Of a stretch of 64,000 nucleotides of DNA, positions 32,066 through 42,538 are shown piece after piece; the first letter of the stretch is position 1, and each line of letters opens with the position of its first letter. Source of the stretch: a virus; the IMG/VR virus record IMGVR_UViG_3300034072_000926, positions 229,621 to 293,620 of that record; one strand, 5' to 3'. Under the pieces are notes generated by a model. The model ran no database searches, was not told the DNA's origin, and saw nothing but the letters and a program-made list of their open reading frames with translations. Made by a program: the position numbers and the translations under genes.

Positions 32066-32836
32066 TTAGGATGCGAATGCGTAACGTGCCGAAACCACAT
32101 CACCTGGATCAAGATCGTAAGGCAGAGTGTCGAGGTCTAGGACCAAGTTACGACCGCTTACGGTGTATTGATTGCTCTCGATACGCTGACCATTCACTTC
32201 AACAGTGATCGTGCCTGCCTGTGGAGCATACTCGAAGAAGTTGTTGAGAGTGTAGGTGCCAGTTGCAACGCTGTTACCAGCATATTCAACTGCCGTGTCA
32301 CGCATGTTAACACCTGCACCGCCTAGACCAGTAGCACCGATGTAACGGTGACCTACGAGCCATAGCGAAGTGATACCAGCAGGAACAGTGTTAACAAAGC
32401 GCAGGGTGCCTGCTGCATAGTCAAAGACCCATTCCTGGCCGTTGGTGCCGCCGTTGAGCTTGTTTGCAGAAACGCTTGGATCGTTCTTGTAAACTTCAAC
32501 GAGGTAACCTGCGTCAAGTGCTGGTGGAATCCAGTTGGTCAGACGAGTTGCTGCATCACCGAAGGTGTCAGTAGCAAGCCATGCTGCCTGTCCGGAAACA
32601 GTCGAGTCAGCAGTCATCTGCAAAGCTGCGGCCTTCGAGTAATACTCAAGAACCGAAGTCGAAGCAGCTGGCGCAGGAACTGGGACGTTCTCGGCCATGA
32701 TGTTATTGCTGTAGACTGCACCATTGCTACCAATGGTTTCTTCGAAGCCTTGCTTGCCCGAACCACCAGTGTTGGTTACGTTATAGATCGTCTTCTTCCA
32801 GAGGAAGTCGACCTTTTGGGTATCGGAAATAGCCAT
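32066..32836 (-). CDS. Virion structural protein (fibre-associated)
   Basis: The 256-residue protein ends with a beta domain (ITVEVNGQRIESNQYTVSG, then DPGDVVSARYA). This is shared in outline with the ends of the fibre proteins at 34641 and 36889. The N-terminus reads MAISDTQKVDFLWKKTIYNVT. It is likely a tail-fibre or baseplate-attached subunit. A strong AGGAGG precedes the start. Confidence 0.65.
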   Translation of the reverse strand: MAISDTQKVDFLWKKTIYNVTNTGGSGKQGFEETIGSNGAVYSNNIMAENVPVPAPAASTSVLEYYSKAAALQMTADSTVSGQAAWLATDTFGDAATRLTNWIPPALDAGYLVEVYKNDPSVSANKLNGGTNGQEWVFDYAAGTLRFVNTVPAGITSLWLVGHRYIGATGLGGAGVNMRDTAVEYAGNSVATGTYTLNNFFEYAPQAGTITVEVNGQRIESNQYTVSGRNLVLDLDTLPYDLDPGDVVSARYAFAS

Positions 32837-32849
32837 TAGTCAATCCTCC

Positions 32850-34583
32850 TTATGCGATGGACAGCGCAGTGATTTCCTGCGAGCCAGTTAGCTTGAAGCG
32901 GACGAAGATAGCGTTGTCGGTCGCAGAGGACGACGAAGCAGTACCAAAAGTCAGCGTGAAAGTCTGAGTGCCAGTCTTGGCAGGTAGAGTACCAGCTGCA
33001 CAACCTGCATCAGTATCACCCGAACGTCCTGGAACACCTGCACCGCTGTAAAGTGCCGAACCGTTCCACCAAGCGCCGTTGATCGAAGCTGGCTGAGCAG
33101 TCGAAACACCTGGAAGTGCAATCCAGACATCCGAGTAAGTTCCCGTTACAGTGATTGCAATCGAGCTCTTACCAGCAGCATTGAGACGATATGTCACATA
33201 CTGGCTAGCGGACTTGCCCGAATAGTCGATACCGACTGGCAAGTAACCGGTGGTGTAGTTGGTGCGATCGCTACGGATTACGCCGCCAACAATTGCTGCT
33301 TCGTGGAGGAAGTCAGCTGCCGAAAGATCCTGAGTGTTATCCCAGTTCACAGTCGAGGCAGTTGCACCCGAGAAAACAGTTGCCGCAGGAGTGTCAGTGG
33401 TTGCGGTGTTGCCGAGGCTTACGCGCTTCACAGTGCCAATCGCAGCATCGTCGATACCCGCACCCGAACCGACCCAAGTGATCAGGTTAGTAGAGTCAGT
33501 GCCATTACCCGAACCGTTTGGATTGGTTGCAGTCAAGACTAGCTTTGCAGAACGACTCTTAACATTAACACCAGTGCCGCCAATGTTGAAGTTCTGAGCA
33601 GCCATGTTAAAGGACAGAGTATCCTTTGCTAGGATGCTTGGCAGGCCGCCCTGACCAGCAGTGAAGTTCACAGTAGTGCCTGGACCGGAGATCGAAAGAA
33701 TCGTGCCCGAAACATAAGTTTCACCAGCAAGATTCGAAGCGGTGCCTGCAAGCGAGACGACTGCACCAGTGGTGTAGTGGTCAATACCCGACTTCTTAAC
33801 AACGGTCTTGGTTACTTCTGCAGAAGTAAGAGCGCTGATTGCTGGGTTCGCGGTCAACGAGTCACGGACGAATCCGAGAACATTGGTGTTACCCGAAAGA
33901 GTGTGACGAAGCTGGAAGGTGTTGTAACCAACAGCCGCAGCGCCACCAACAATCTGAGAGTCGAAGGACTGGAAGAAACCATCAGGTGCTGCGCCGCCGC
34001 CAACTGCGGTGCCGCCCCACTTATTGTCGGTGATACGTAGAACACCGGTGGTCTTTGCATCGCCAGTAGCTTCGGTCATGGTCAGGGTTTCGCCACTAAC
34101 TGCCGAGCCATCCTTCCAGTAAGAAACAACACCAGCGGTGCCATCGCCCAGATCCTGAAGGATCGCAGTATCAGCGGTTGCTGCAACGATACGAACAACC
34201 GACGAACCGGCTGCTGGAGCATTGACAACGCTGTTAGTGGTGTAGCCCGATGCTGCCCTCTGTGTGCTGTTGGTAGTCGACAGTGCGAGCGTACCAGAGC
34301 TCAGTGGAGCAGGAGCCGTTGGGAGAAGAAGTCCAAGGACTTCGTTGATCGAGTCGATTGCGCTCGAAACTAGAGTAGTTGGCTGCAGAGCAACTGCCGG
34401 AGCCTTACCGCCATCATAGCGGGACTCAGTGTAGCTACCGTCTTCTGCTGGGCCGAGATAGGAATTAGCACCGGATGCCGCTTCAGGAACAACCCACTGG
34501 TTGTTGCCTTCACCGTCTGTCATCAGGACTGCGCCTTCTGGCTGACCATCAGAGGAAATCTGCTTGATTTTAATCTTGGACAT
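32850..34583 (-). CDS. Tail fibre/virion structural protein
   Basis: The 577-residue protein is rich in Gly, Ser, Thr and Ala with many short beta repeats and almost no Cys, as in phage fibres. The N-terminus (MSKIKIKQISSDGQ...GAVLMTDG) resembles that of the neighbouring fibre at 34641 (AKQIKLSNQDD), suggesting they bind similar sites. No enzymatic motif is seen. AAAGGAG lies 7 bases before the ATG at 34583. Confidence 0.7.
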   Translation of the reverse strand: MSKIKIKQISSDGQPEGAVLMTDGEGNNQWVVPEAASGANSYLGPAEDGSYTESRYDGGKAPAVALQPTTLVSSAIDSINEVLGLLLPTAPAPLSSGTLALSTTNSTQRAASGYTTNSVVNAPAAGSSVVRIVAATADTAILQDLGDGTAGVVSYWKDGSAVSGETLTMTEATGDAKTTGVLRITDNKWGGTAVGGGAAPDGFFQSFDSQIVGGAAAVGYNTFQLRHTLSGNTNVLGFVRDSLTANPAISALTSAEVTKTVVKKSGIDHYTTGAVVSLAGTASNLAGETYVSGTILSISGPGTTVNFTAGQGGLPSILAKDTLSFNMAAQNFNIGGTGVNVKSRSAKLVLTATNPNGSGNGTDSTNLITWVGSGAGIDDAAIGTVKRVSLGNTATTDTPAATVFSGATASTVNWDNTQDLSAADFLHEAAIVGGVIRSDRTNYTTGYLPVGIDYSGKSASQYVTYRLNAAGKSSIAITVTGTYSDVWIALPGVSTAQPASINGAWWNGSALYSGAGVPGRSGDTDAGCAAGTLPAKTGTQTFTLTFGTASSSSATDNAIFVRFKLTGSQEITALSIA

Positions 34584-34606
34584 CAAGAGCTCCTTTATAG
34601 GCGAAA

Positions 34607-34632
34607 GGGAGAGGATGTTTCCACCCTCTCCC
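34607..34632 (-). terminator. Terminator after the coiled-coil fibre gene
   Basis: An 8-bp stem (34607-34614 with 34625-34632) is followed by TTTCGCC on the minus strand, 9 bases past the stop at 34641. Confidence 0.6.
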
Positions 34633-34640
34633 AGTAATTA

Positions 34641-36860
34641 TTAAGCGGCCTTGGTGTAGCTTACCGACAGGGTGTCGCCAGCTTCATAAGGATAGCCATT
34701 TGCCGAGTCGACCAGGGTAACAGTCTGTCCGGAAACAGTGTAACCTGCCTTCTTGAGCTTCACGCCGTTCATGTAAACTGCGACGTCACCGGTTGGGGTG
34801 TTGTCGAGAGTGAACGAAACGTTCGCAGCAGCAGCTGGAGCATAGTCTTCCTCAACCGATACGGTTGCACCCAACTGAGCAGCAGTTACATACTCAATCT
34901 GCTTCGAAGTGCCATTCCAACGCAGGAACATGCCATCTGCTGGAGTGCCAACCTGGCCAAGTGCCGAGAAGTTGATCTTCGAAGGATCCAGGTCAATCGA
35001 AACGCCAGCGATGACTGCGCCTTCGCCACCGGTGATCACGATTGCTTCGTCTGCCGACTCTAGGTCTGCAAGAGCAGCAACGCCAGTACCACCATTAGCA
35101 ACAGGAACAACGCCGCTCAGTGCAACGGTGAAACCAGTGTCAGTCGAACCAGTAACAGCGATGTTCTGGCCGGCCAGGACTTTGCTGTTGGTGTTGTCGA
35201 TGATGTCAACGCCACCAGTGGTGTTGAAGACCAGACCGTCCTGCGACTTAACGAAGAAAGCTTCGCCTTCTTCACCGACCTTGAACCAACCATCAGCGCC
35301 TACCTTATAGTAGTCACCAGCGTCCTTGCCACCAGCTGGCAGGGTCGAGAGGTCAAATGCGTTCTCAGCATCTGCACCACCTGCAGTTGCACCCGAGAGC
35401 AGACCAACATAGTTGAAAGCTGCACCCAGAGCGTCAACGCGAGCGTCGAGGGTTGCAATGTCAGATTCAGCAGTGGTCAGAGCAGCATCGAGACCTTCGA
35501 TTGCAGCCTTGAGGGTTGCGCCAGCAGCATAGTGACCGTTGTTCGCATAAGCGTCCAGATCGCCATTTGCGTTCAGACCAACAGCAGCTTCAATCGCATC
35601 AACTTCTGTCTGCAGATTAGCAACGCCGCCGCTGCTAAGAGCAGCAATTGCGTCCGCGTTTGCCTTAACGGCTGCGTCCAAGAGAACGTCTGCACCCTTG
35701 AGGGTGGTTGCCGAACCTAGGTAGGTAGTGCCAGTTGGAGCAACGTATGCACCAGTGACTTCTAGACCAGCACCTGCCTGGGTTGCATCGACTTCTGCCT
35801 GAAGAGTCGAAACTGCGGTGCCGCGAGTAACTTCTTCAGCCTTCAGAGCAGCGTCCAGCTTGCCGATAGCCACAGTGTGGTTATCTGGAGCAACAGCAGG
35901 AACAGCTGGAACCGCAGGAACATAACCCTCTTCGCCTTCAACGCCTTCTGCTGGGATTTCAGCCGAACCAGCCGAACCCTGAACGATATAGTTACCGTTT
36001 GCATACAGGTTTGCGGTGCCGTCTGCCTTCGAACCAACAGTGACTTCCAGAGCATCTAGCTCAGTCTGCAGAGCAGTGTCAGCAGCGGTGCGGTCAGAAA
36101 TCTCGTCAGCCAGGTCAGTCTGCAGAGTAGTGATATCACCCTGTGCAGTTGCCAGGTCTGCTTCAACAGTATCCAGACGACCGTCAAGTGCATTGTCAGC
36201 TGCCGAACGAGCAGCTTCTTCAGCAGCAAGAGCAGTGTCGACTGCCATGATGGTGTCCATGACCGAGGTTGCCGCAGCAACACCAGCATGAGCCGAACCA
36301 GCGTTCTTGGTTTCGTCAAACGCACCAGTCGAAGTCAGACCAACCGCATCTTCAATTGCGTCAACTTCGTCCTGCAGGGACTGTAGCGAAGTGCCTTCGC
36401 CACCGCCCGACAGTGCGTCCAACTGAGCCTGAAGGTCCTGTTCAGCAGCAGTTGCGCGAGCAACTTCGTCAGCCAGGTCATCTGCGACAGCCGAAACAGC
36501 CGTAGTGCGGTCTGCGATTTCAGTAGCGAGATCAGCTACAACATCGTCAATACGACCACCAAGGGCAGTATCAGCGTTGGTGCGATCGGTAATTTCCGTT
36601 GCGAGATTAGCAGCGGTAGTCGATGCCAGAGCCTTTGCTTCGATCAGCGCAGCAGCGACGTCGGTAGCAGTGAAGGAAGCATCAGAGAAGGTGGTGTCAG
36701 CGGCTGCTACCTTTTCGTAACCAAGTTGGCCGCCTGCCAGGACCTTTAGGACCTGACCAGCGGTACCCTTGGAAAGAACAGTACCATTGCCGCTAGCGCC
36801 ACCAATTAGCAGATCGTCTTGATTAGAAAGCTTGATCTGCTTTGCGCGTAGCTGTGCCAT
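34641..36860 (-). CDS. Long coiled-coil tail fibre protein
   Basis: The 739-residue protein begins MAQLRAKQIKL. It then runs through a long alanine-rich heptad region (about 80-480) with many 'DLADEI-x-DRT-x-A' units, the signature of trimeric coiled-coil fibres. A beta-rich end closes with GDVAVYMNGVKLKKAGYT and AGDTLSVSYTKAA. The C-terminal unit is shared with neighbouring fibre genes. It is probably a long tail fibre shaft. Confidence 0.75.
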   Translation of the reverse strand: MAQLRAKQIKLSNQDDLLIGGASGNGTVLSKGTAGQVLKVLAGGQLGYEKVAAADTTFSDASFTATDVAAALIEAKALASTTAANLATEITDRTNADTALGGRIDDVVADLATEIADRTTAVSAVADDLADEVARATAAEQDLQAQLDALSGGGEGTSLQSLQDEVDAIEDAVGLTSTGAFDETKNAGSAHAGVAAATSVMDTIMAVDTALAAEEAARSAADNALDGRLDTVEADLATAQGDITTLQTDLADEISDRTAADTALQTELDALEVTVGSKADGTANLYANGNYIVQGSAGSAEIPAEGVEGEEGYVPAVPAVPAVAPDNHTVAIGKLDAALKAEEVTRGTAVSTLQAEVDATQAGAGLEVTGAYVAPTGTTYLGSATTLKGADVLLDAAVKANADAIAALSSGGVANLQTEVDAIEAAVGLNANGDLDAYANNGHYAAGATLKAAIEGLDAALTTAESDIATLDARVDALGAAFNYVGLLSGATAGGADAENAFDLSTLPAGGKDAGDYYKVGADGWFKVGEEGEAFFVKSQDGLVFNTTGGVDIIDNTNSKVLAGQNIAVTGSTDTGFTVALSGVVPVANGGTGVAALADLESADEAIVITGGEGAVIAGVSIDLDPSKINFSALGQVGTPADGMFLRWNGTSKQIEYVTAAQLGATVSVEEDYAPAAAANVSFTLDNTPTGDVAVYMNGVKLKKAGYTVSGQTVTLVDSANGYPYEAGDTLSVSYTKAA

Positions 36861-36888
36861 AGTTTGTTATTCTCCTAGTTGATCAACT

Positions 36889-37977
36889 TTAGGATTTGTA
36901 GATGAAGAACACTTCATCATCTACGTCGACCCCATAACCGGTTTCAACGGGGTCGAAGTTCAACACCTTAGACACGGGGTCAAAAGTGAAGTTCTCATTT
37001 TCGATACCATTGATTGCCATGTAGAGAACCTCTAGTGCATCGTCTGGAATCGTGAATGTGGTCTGACCGGCAGTCACATTCTCAACGTCATATTTATATG
37101 TTTCCGAGTCCTTTGGTGGCGGTGGAATCGTAATTTCTGCTCCACGTTCCAACATAATTGCACGGTTTGGTAAGTCCAATTGCAAGTAGACTGGGATAGC
37201 ATTGCTGGCTGGTTTCTCGTTCGTTAGAGCACCAGGTTCATTAGGATCAAGGTAGAAAATGTCACCATGAGCACCCCATAGAGGTGGATTGACATCGTTG
37301 ATCAAACGACCTAGTGGACGATAGGCAAAGTAATAGAGTCCAGGGACTCCTACTTCTGTAACGATACCAATGGCGCGATTGAAGTTTGCCGCATTTACTT
37401 TCTTGTATCCGTAGTCAGTTTCAAAGTCGGCATAAATCACGTCTCCTACCACGAAGCCGTGAAGTTCTTGGCGGACTAGAACAAACTCCTTGAGGCCGTT
37501 ACGAGCGAAGAATCGAGCCTGGAGATCCTCGATTGTCTTGGTTGGAAGGTAGAACTCTTCAATCGGACCCAGGATGGGCATACCCTCATTGTTGAGTCGG
37601 AAGAAGAAGCCCGGCTCCTGTGTTACGAGGCCATAACCCTGTAGGTTAGGATCGGTAAACAAGTTCCAGCGCTCATAGTCCTCGACTACAGCTTCGACCT
37701 GGAAGTCGTTCTGATTCTTGATCTCGATGATGACCACGGCCTTGCCGTTGATACCCGAGGCGAACCAGTCGCCAACCTTGATGTCCATACCAGTGAAGTA
37801 ATTGGGCGTCAGAGTGGTGTGGTTAGAATGTTGCTGAGGAGTGATATTGAAAGTGATGTCCCATCGGTATGCGTAACCGATGTAGGGATCACTCGTATTA
37901 TCATTCTCGCTCCAGAAGGCGTTCTCTGAATATGAGTCGAAGAACGCCTTCAAGAGGAATGTAGGAGAAACTGGCAT
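36889..37977 (-). CDS. Virion structural protein, fibre connector candidate
   Basis: The 362-residue protein starts MPVSPTFLLKAFFDS and ends in a beta module (FTIPDDALEVLYMAINGI, then VDVDDEVFFIY) of the same kind as adjacent fibre ends. The aromatic, mixed alpha/beta body suggests a baseplate or fibre-connector role rather than a shaft. No catalytic motif is visible. It sits within the fibre block with 11-29-base gaps. Confidence 0.6.
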   Translation of the reverse strand: MPVSPTFLLKAFFDSYSENAFWSENDNTSDPYIGYAYRWDITFNITPQQHSNHTTLTPNYFTGMDIKVGDWFASGINGKAVVIIEIKNQNDFQVEAVVEDYERWNLFTDPNLQGYGLVTQEPGFFFRLNNEGMPILGPIEEFYLPTKTIEDLQARFFARNGLKEFVLVRQELHGFVVGDVIYADFETDYGYKKVNAANFNRAIGIVTEVGVPGLYYFAYRPLGRLINDVNPPLWGAHGDIFYLDPNEPGALTNEKPASNAIPVYLQLDLPNRAIMLERGAEITIPPPPKDSETYKYDVENVTAGQTTFTIPDDALEVLYMAINGIENENFTFDPVSKVLNFDPVETGYGVDVDDEVFFIYKS

Positions 37978-37988
37978 CTATAATCTCC

Positions 37989-40571
37989 TTAGACCAGGGT
38001 AATGCTGATACGAGCCTTACCGTTTGCAGTAGAACCCGACTGGGTCGCACCAAGAGCAGCCATCGAGAACGAACCCTGCAAGGCACCGAGTGTGATGCTG
38101 AAGCCTGGCGAAACCTTGTAGAGGTAGACGCCGCTGCTGTTGGTGCCAAAGCAACCAACGATGCCTGGCCAGCCTGCAGCCGTGTAGGTTGCATCCAGGG
38201 TGTTGTTACCAGTCCTCGTGACAGTCAGACCAGAGGATACATCGCTGAAGCTCAGGATAGCACCACTGCCGTCGAAGTTGACCACAAAGCTGATCACGTT
38301 GGTGCCACCGCCAGTTCCTCCACTGCCGCTACCAGCAGCAATATCAACCACAGCTTCTGTGCCGCTCTGAGTTACCGTGACACCTGAACCAGTGAACTTG
38401 ATCGCAGTTGGGTTGGAGGCAATTGTTGCATTCTCCCACTTGACCGCGGTGATGTTTCCGTTCGTGCCCGCCGGACCAGTTGCGCCAGTTGCACCAGTAT
38501 CACCCTTTACCTGACCAACGTCGGCAGTGGTCGAATCGCTGTAGGTTAGGATCAAGCGACCTGAACCGTTTATAGCCGAAGAAGTAATTCCACGGCCATC
38601 CGTGCCAGGTGTTCCTGCTGCACCGCGAGCAATACCAGCATTGATAGTGGTCGAGTCGCTCATCGACAACACGAGTTCACCCGAGCCATTAATTGCTGCG
38701 GCCAAAACATTGCGTCCGGCTGGACCAGTTGCACCTGTGGCACCTGTTGCGCCAGTAGGACCTGCATCACCAGTATCACCCTTTGGACCAGCTGGGCCGG
38801 TCGCGCCAGTAGGACCAGTGTTACCAGTATCACCCTTTGGACCCTGCGGACCTGCTGGACCAGTGATGTCACCTGCGTCAATGGTAGTCGAATCGCTCAT
38901 CGAAAGGATGAGATGTGAGTTGGTTACTGCCGCACTGGTTACGTTACGGCCAGCCGGACCCTGTGCGCCCTGTGGACCTGTTGGACCTGCATCGCCAGTA
39001 TCACCCTTTGGACCCAACACACTACCCGAAACCACAACCGTCGAGCTGTCGTTCATAGTCAGAGTCAGAGTCGAACCAGTAACACTTGCACTTGCGACAC
39101 TCGTTCCCTGTGGACCAGTATCACCTGTGTCGCCCTTAGGTCCTGCTGGACCAGTTGCGCCGGTCGGACCTAGAATGCTACCAGAGACGTTGATTGTAGA
39201 ACTGTCGTTCATTGTCAGGACCAATGTGGAACCCGACACGCTTGCGCTCGAGATACTTGTTCCTGCTGGACCAGCCGGACCCTGAGGGCCGGTATTGCCA
39301 GTGTCACCCTTTGGACCAGCTGGACCAGTGTTACCAATTGGGCCCTGTGGACCAGTTGCACCAGTATCACCAACAACCTTGCCTACGTCAACTGTTGAAG
39401 TGTCGGCGTAGGTTACAATGAGGTGACCTGATCCATTGATGGACATCGAGGAGACTTCTCGACCGCCGCCGCCAGAACCACCAGTCGAAGTGATCTTGAT
39501 ACGACGATTACCCTGAGCGTCCATGTCATTCATGGAGATCTGGATGCCTTCGCCCTGTTCGAAGATCAGGAACTTCTGAGCACCATAGGAATTTGCCGAC
39601 GACGTTCCGGTGTTCCAGATACCAATAGCTGGACCTTTAGCCGAGAGTTCGACGCTAGTGCCGTTGCCGCTGTCTGCAACTAGACCATCGCCGATGATAA
39701 GCTGAGCAGGGGTCCACGTCTGAGTTAGCTCGCCTGGATAGACGACCTCAAGTGGATTGCTAGGAGTTGTTCCGCCGCTTTGTTCGACATCAACAAATAC
39801 CTTAGAAAAGTCACTGCCCTGACGAACAATTACACCTGGGCCAAATTCAAAGCCAGTGATAGAATCGTTCTGATACTGCTGGAAATTACCACTGTCGTCT
39901 TCGACAGTGCTGTCCTGACCAGTAACATCTAGGGTCGACCAAACAACCTTATGACCTGGGCCTTCACCGGTATCAACTTTCAGACCCATTCCAAATTCGA
40001 TCATGCCAGTGTAGCTGCTGGTTTCTAGACCATCGCCGTACACCATAAGACCAGGAACGTGGACAATCGCTGTTGAATCAGAGTCATCATCGGTGAGAAG
40101 TTCGACACCTTCGCCGGTGAATACTAGATTGGATACTGGTTCGATCGTTGGGTCATCAACAAATCCGCCTTCTTCGTCATAGACGCGTTCAGCAACAATT
40201 AGAGTTCCGCCTGCTCCTGGAGGACCGGCAGGACCCTGTGGGCCGGCAGGACCTTGAGGACCGGCGGGACCAGCTGGACCCTGTGGTCCAGTAGCGCCGG
40301 TGTCGCCCTTATCGCCCTTGGCTCCCTTTTCGCCATTACCTGTCGAGACAATTCCGCCGCCACTGTTAATGGCAATTGCGCTCGAGACAGGCGCGCTTGG
40401 AGCCTTAATGTATTGCTTACCATCATGAGCACCCGATTCAATACGGATATCATTCGAGGTCTGACCCATATCTTCGCCAGTGTAGCCGACGGTCGAGGTG
40501 TTAGTGGTAGGAGTTGTAGCACCTGGAATGGGAAGGTAGGTGCCTGGATTTTCAGGTGTAGGTCCGGCCAT
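37989..40571 (-). CDS. Collagen-like tail fibre with alternating repeats
   Basis: The 860-residue protein has a collagen block at about 80-122, a globular middle, and a second region (about 397-705). There, collagen segments alternate with about seven copies of a beta unit of pattern 'S-A-x-V-x-GS-x-L-x-LT-x-x-DSST'. A compact C-terminal domain (about 750-860) ends [18 protein letters not shown]. Such alternation would make a segmented, flexible fibre. Repeat number may vary between related phages by recombination. Confidence 0.78.
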   Translation of the reverse strand: MAGPTPENPGTYLPIPGATTPTTNTSTVGYTGEDMGQTSNDIRIESGAHDGKQYIKAPSAPVSSAIAINSGGGIVSTGNGEKGAKGDKGDTGATGPQGPAGPAGPQGPAGPQGPAGPPGAGGTLIVAERVYDEEGGFVDDPTIEPVSNLVFTGEGVELLTDDDSDSTAIVHVPGLMVYGDGLETSSYTGMIEFGMGLKVDTGEGPGHKVVWSTLDVTGQDSTVEDDSGNFQQYQNDSITGFEFGPGVIVRQGSDFSKVFVDVEQSGGTTPSNPLEVVYPGELTQTWTPAQLIIGDGLVADSGNGTSVELSAKGPAIGIWNTGTSSANSYGAQKFLIFEQGEGIQISMNDMDAQGNRRIKITSTGGSGGGGREVSSMSINGSGHLIVTYADTSTVDVGKVVGDTGATGPQGPIGNTGPAGPKGDTGNTGPQGPAGPAGTSISSASVSGSTLVLTMNDSSTINVSGSILGPTGATGPAGPKGDTGDTGPQGTSVASASVTGSTLTLTMNDSSTVVVSGSVLGPKGDTGDAGPTGPQGAQGPAGRNVTSAAVTNSHLILSMSDSTTIDAGDITGPAGPQGPKGDTGNTGPTGATGPAGPKGDTGDAGPTGATGATGATGPAGRNVLAAAINGSGELVLSMSDSTTINAGIARGAAGTPGTDGRGITSSAINGSGRLILTYSDSTTADVGQVKGDTGATGATGPAGTNGNITAVKWENATIASNPTAIKFTGSGVTVTQSGTEAVVDIAAGSGSGGTGGGTNVISFVVNFDGSGAILSFSDVSSGLTVTRTGNNTLDATYTAAGWPGIVGCFGTNSSGVYLYKVSPGFSITLGALQGSFSMAALGATQSGSTANGKARISITLV

Positions 40572-40601
40572 GATCGATCATCCTCTAAAACTGGAGTTCC
40601 A

Positions 40602-40609
40602 ATATTTAG
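40602..40609 (-). promoter_or_regulatory. T4-type late promoter-like box
   Basis: The minus strand reads CTAAATAT, 31 bases before the ATG of the collagen-like fibre at 40571. Confidence 0.55.
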
Positions 40610-40624
40610 CCCTTTTCGGGCGCT

Positions 40625-41053
40625 TTAACGTGCCAGGACCACCTTGACCACGTTACCGTAACGGGGGAGAACATTAGGGTCCTCTTCAAACAGAATGTCT
40701 TCTAGATAACTGCGATCCATACGAGCGCGCAGCCAGAGGGCATTGATCTTGAAGGAGCGACCAATCACCATGGTATCTCCGCCAATATCAAAACTACCAG
40801 TTGGTTTGAGTGGATTTAGGGGAAACTCAACATAGGGAGTTTCAGGCTGCAAGGCAATAGGGAACCAATCCTCTTCAGTCGGAGCGGATGCTAGGCTTGC
40901 TTCAATATAGACACGACCAGTGAAATTAACTACCTGGATCGAAACTGTGTGGAGACCATCGCGGTGCCCATACCAACCATCTGCCCTACAAATAGGTCCA
41001 GTTAGGTTTGCAAACTCTTGGCTGTTCCCCATCATAACAGTGGTGTTGGGCAT
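40625..41053 (-). CDS. Putative virion structural protein
   Basis: From the ATG at 41053 (AAGGAG 8 bases upstream) the product is 142 residues and begins MPNTTVMMGNSQEF. It is mainly beta and lacks Cys-rich or enzymatic motifs. It lies at the head of the fibre block behind a late-type box, so a structural role is likely. Confidence 0.6.
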   Translation of the reverse strand: MPNTTVMMGNSQEFANLTGPICRADGWYGHRDGLHTVSIQVVNFTGRVYIEASLASAPTEEDWFPIALQPETPYVEFPLNPLKPTGSFDIGGDTMVIGRSFKINALWLRARMDRSYLEDILFEEDPNVLPRYGNVVKVVLAR

Positions 41054-41075
41054 GGTCGATCTCCTTTTTACCCGC

Positions 41076-41083
41076 ATATTTAA
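41076..41083 (-). promoter_or_regulatory. T4-type late promoter-like box
   Basis: The minus strand reads TTAAATAT, 23 bases before the ATG at 41053. Confidence 0.55.
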
Positions 41084-41124
41084 CGAATAATGACTTTCAC
41101 CCAACACTCCAGTTAATTAGGTGA

Positions 41125-41907
41125 ATGAGCATATTTTCAAAGATGATGGGTCTGATAGGACTACAATCGGTTACAGTTTATGAGGATCTGATTCCTCACG
41201 ACAATACTAACCTGTTCTATACGGTAATTGATATCCCTGAGGGTCCGGGAGTGGAAAAACTCAACTGGATCCTAGAACAGTTGCCGCCTCTTGACCTCAA
41301 AGCAGGGCCGTGGGTTGCAGGCGGCGCAGCTCGTCGACTACTAGAGGGTCAGCCACTAGAAGGTGGAGATGTTGATATCTTCTTCTCTTGTAGGAAGTCT
41401 TTCAAGATCTTCTGTCAGCATCTGGAGAGTTATCAGTTGGTCATTTCGACCGAACGAGCAAAGACCTTTATGGTGCAAGGGATCAAGGTTCAGGCAATTT
41501 GTCGCCAGACCTACATCACAGTTGAAGATCTCTTCAAGGATTTTGATTTCAGCGTCTGTCAGATTGCCACAGACGGCAAGAAGATTGCTATCTCGAATCA
41601 AGGTCATCGAGATATGAAGGAACGAGTCCTTCGATTTGCCCCAGGTGGGAAGGTTGCTCGTCAGACTGTCATCAAGCGAATGACCAAATATCTCGCATAC
41701 GGATTCATTCCCGAACCAGGTCTCTATGAGACTATGGTCAATAGCGGGTTGTTAGGTGTGAGCAGTTATTCGATCTTTGAAGGCTCAGAAGCTGATTCGT
41801 CAAACTATGATATTCCGGAAGGTGAAGAATTGCCTCCGGTTGATGTTGAGGAAGCCAATGCAGAGTTTCTGCGTGATGCTGCCCTCCGTCTAGGGATTGA
41901 AATCTAA
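41125..41907 (+). CDS. Nucleotidyltransferase-fold protein
   Basis: The 260-residue protein has AGGAARRLLEG followed by GGDVDIFF, the GG...DxD active-site motif of Pol beta-type nucleotidyltransferases. This version is closest to the head domain of tRNA/poly(A) polymerases. It could add nucleotides to RNA or to a small molecule or protein. The gene is divergent from the fibre block. No good ribosome site is seen; a weak ATGACT-17-TTAATT box ends 6 bases before the ATG, possibly another leaderless start. Confidence 0.7.
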   Translation: MSIFSKMMGLIGLQSVTVYEDLIPHDNTNLFYTVIDIPEGPGVEKLNWILEQLPPLDLKAGPWVAGGAARRLLEGQPLEGGDVDIFFSCRKSFKIFCQHLESYQLVISTERAKTFMVQGIKVQAICRQTYITVEDLFKDFDFSVCQIATDGKKIAISNQGHRDMKERVLRFAPGGKVARQTVIKRMTKYLAYGFIPEPGLYETMVNSGLLGVSSYSIFEGSEADSSNYDIPEGEELPPVDVEEANAEFLRDAALRLGIEI

Positions 41908-42350
41908 TGACCGATCTACAACAATTCATCAAGACCAATTGTGTCTGGAGTAAGCTATCTGAGAAGCCCGTAGTGCGTCAATGGAAGCATCTAGAGCTAG
42001 TCTTTGTTCACGGATACCCTATGACATTGAGGGCGTTCTACATCCTTTGTAACAAGGCTGTGTTCGGCAATACTCTCTATCTGCGTGGGAAGATTTGGAA
42101 CGAACTACATGCAGAAACGAAACTGCTCTGTAGGGGAATGAATCACAATCTCATCGAAGGTCGTGAGGCGTTCAGTATCGTTGATGGAATCAGAGCCGCT
42201 ATTGGATGGGACAAGAATACGGCCAAGGCAAGTCTAGGATATCATTACAATACCGAACCCACTAAACCAGTCCAGCATTGGTTGGAAGACGTAGAGCGAC
42301 AGATCGCCGCTCTACGCGGTGTTACCCTTCCAGGTCCACAACTTCGATAA
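41907..42350 (+). CDS. Hypothetical protein
   Basis: The 147-residue protein follows the nucleotidyltransferase directly, its ATG overlapping that gene's stop (TAATG). No family is recognised. The tight coupling suggests a partner. Its 3' end overlaps the convergent small gene at 42322. Confidence 0.6.
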   Translation: MTDLQQFIKTNCVWSKLSEKPVVRQWKHLELVFVHGYPMTLRAFYILCNKAVFGNTLYLRGKIWNELHAETKLLCRGMNHNLIEGREAFSIVDGIRAAIGWDKNTAKASLGYHYNTEPTKPVQHWLEDVERQIAALRGVTLPGPQLR

Positions 42351-42504
42351 GAAGCTTCGTGCCCTGTGCTTCGAAGAAGAGCTGCTCTGCCATAAGCATC
42401 AGCGCTTCTTTCATTTCCGGAGTCAGGATAACTTCCTGAATCTCTCCGTCCTTGAGAAGCTTGCTCAGCTTAACAACGACAATCTCTTCATGCAACTTAG
42501 CCAT
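42322..42504 (-). CDS. Small hypothetical protein
   Basis: A 60-residue helical protein (MAKLHEEIVVVKL...) with GGGAGG upstream of the ATG and a late-promoter-like box at 42531-42538. Its last 29 bases overlap the convergent gene ending at 42350. Confidence 0.6.
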   Translation of the reverse strand: MAKLHEEIVVVKLSKLLKDGEIQEVILTPEMKEALMLMAEQLFFEAQGTKLLIEVVDLEG

Positions 42505-42530
42505 GATCGGCCTCCCAATTAACTGACTAT

Positions 42531-42538
42531 ATATTTAG
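42531..42538 (-). promoter_or_regulatory. T4-type late promoter-like box
   Basis: The minus strand reads CTAAATAT, adjoining the stop of the gene at 42539 and 27 bases before the ATG at 42504. Confidence 0.55.

Noticed and set aside
37989-40571. CRISPR array or other short direct repeats in the fibre gene
   Set aside because: The repeats are coding Gly-x-x and beta-unit repeats of a fibre protein; no regular repeat-spacer pattern with unique spacers is present.
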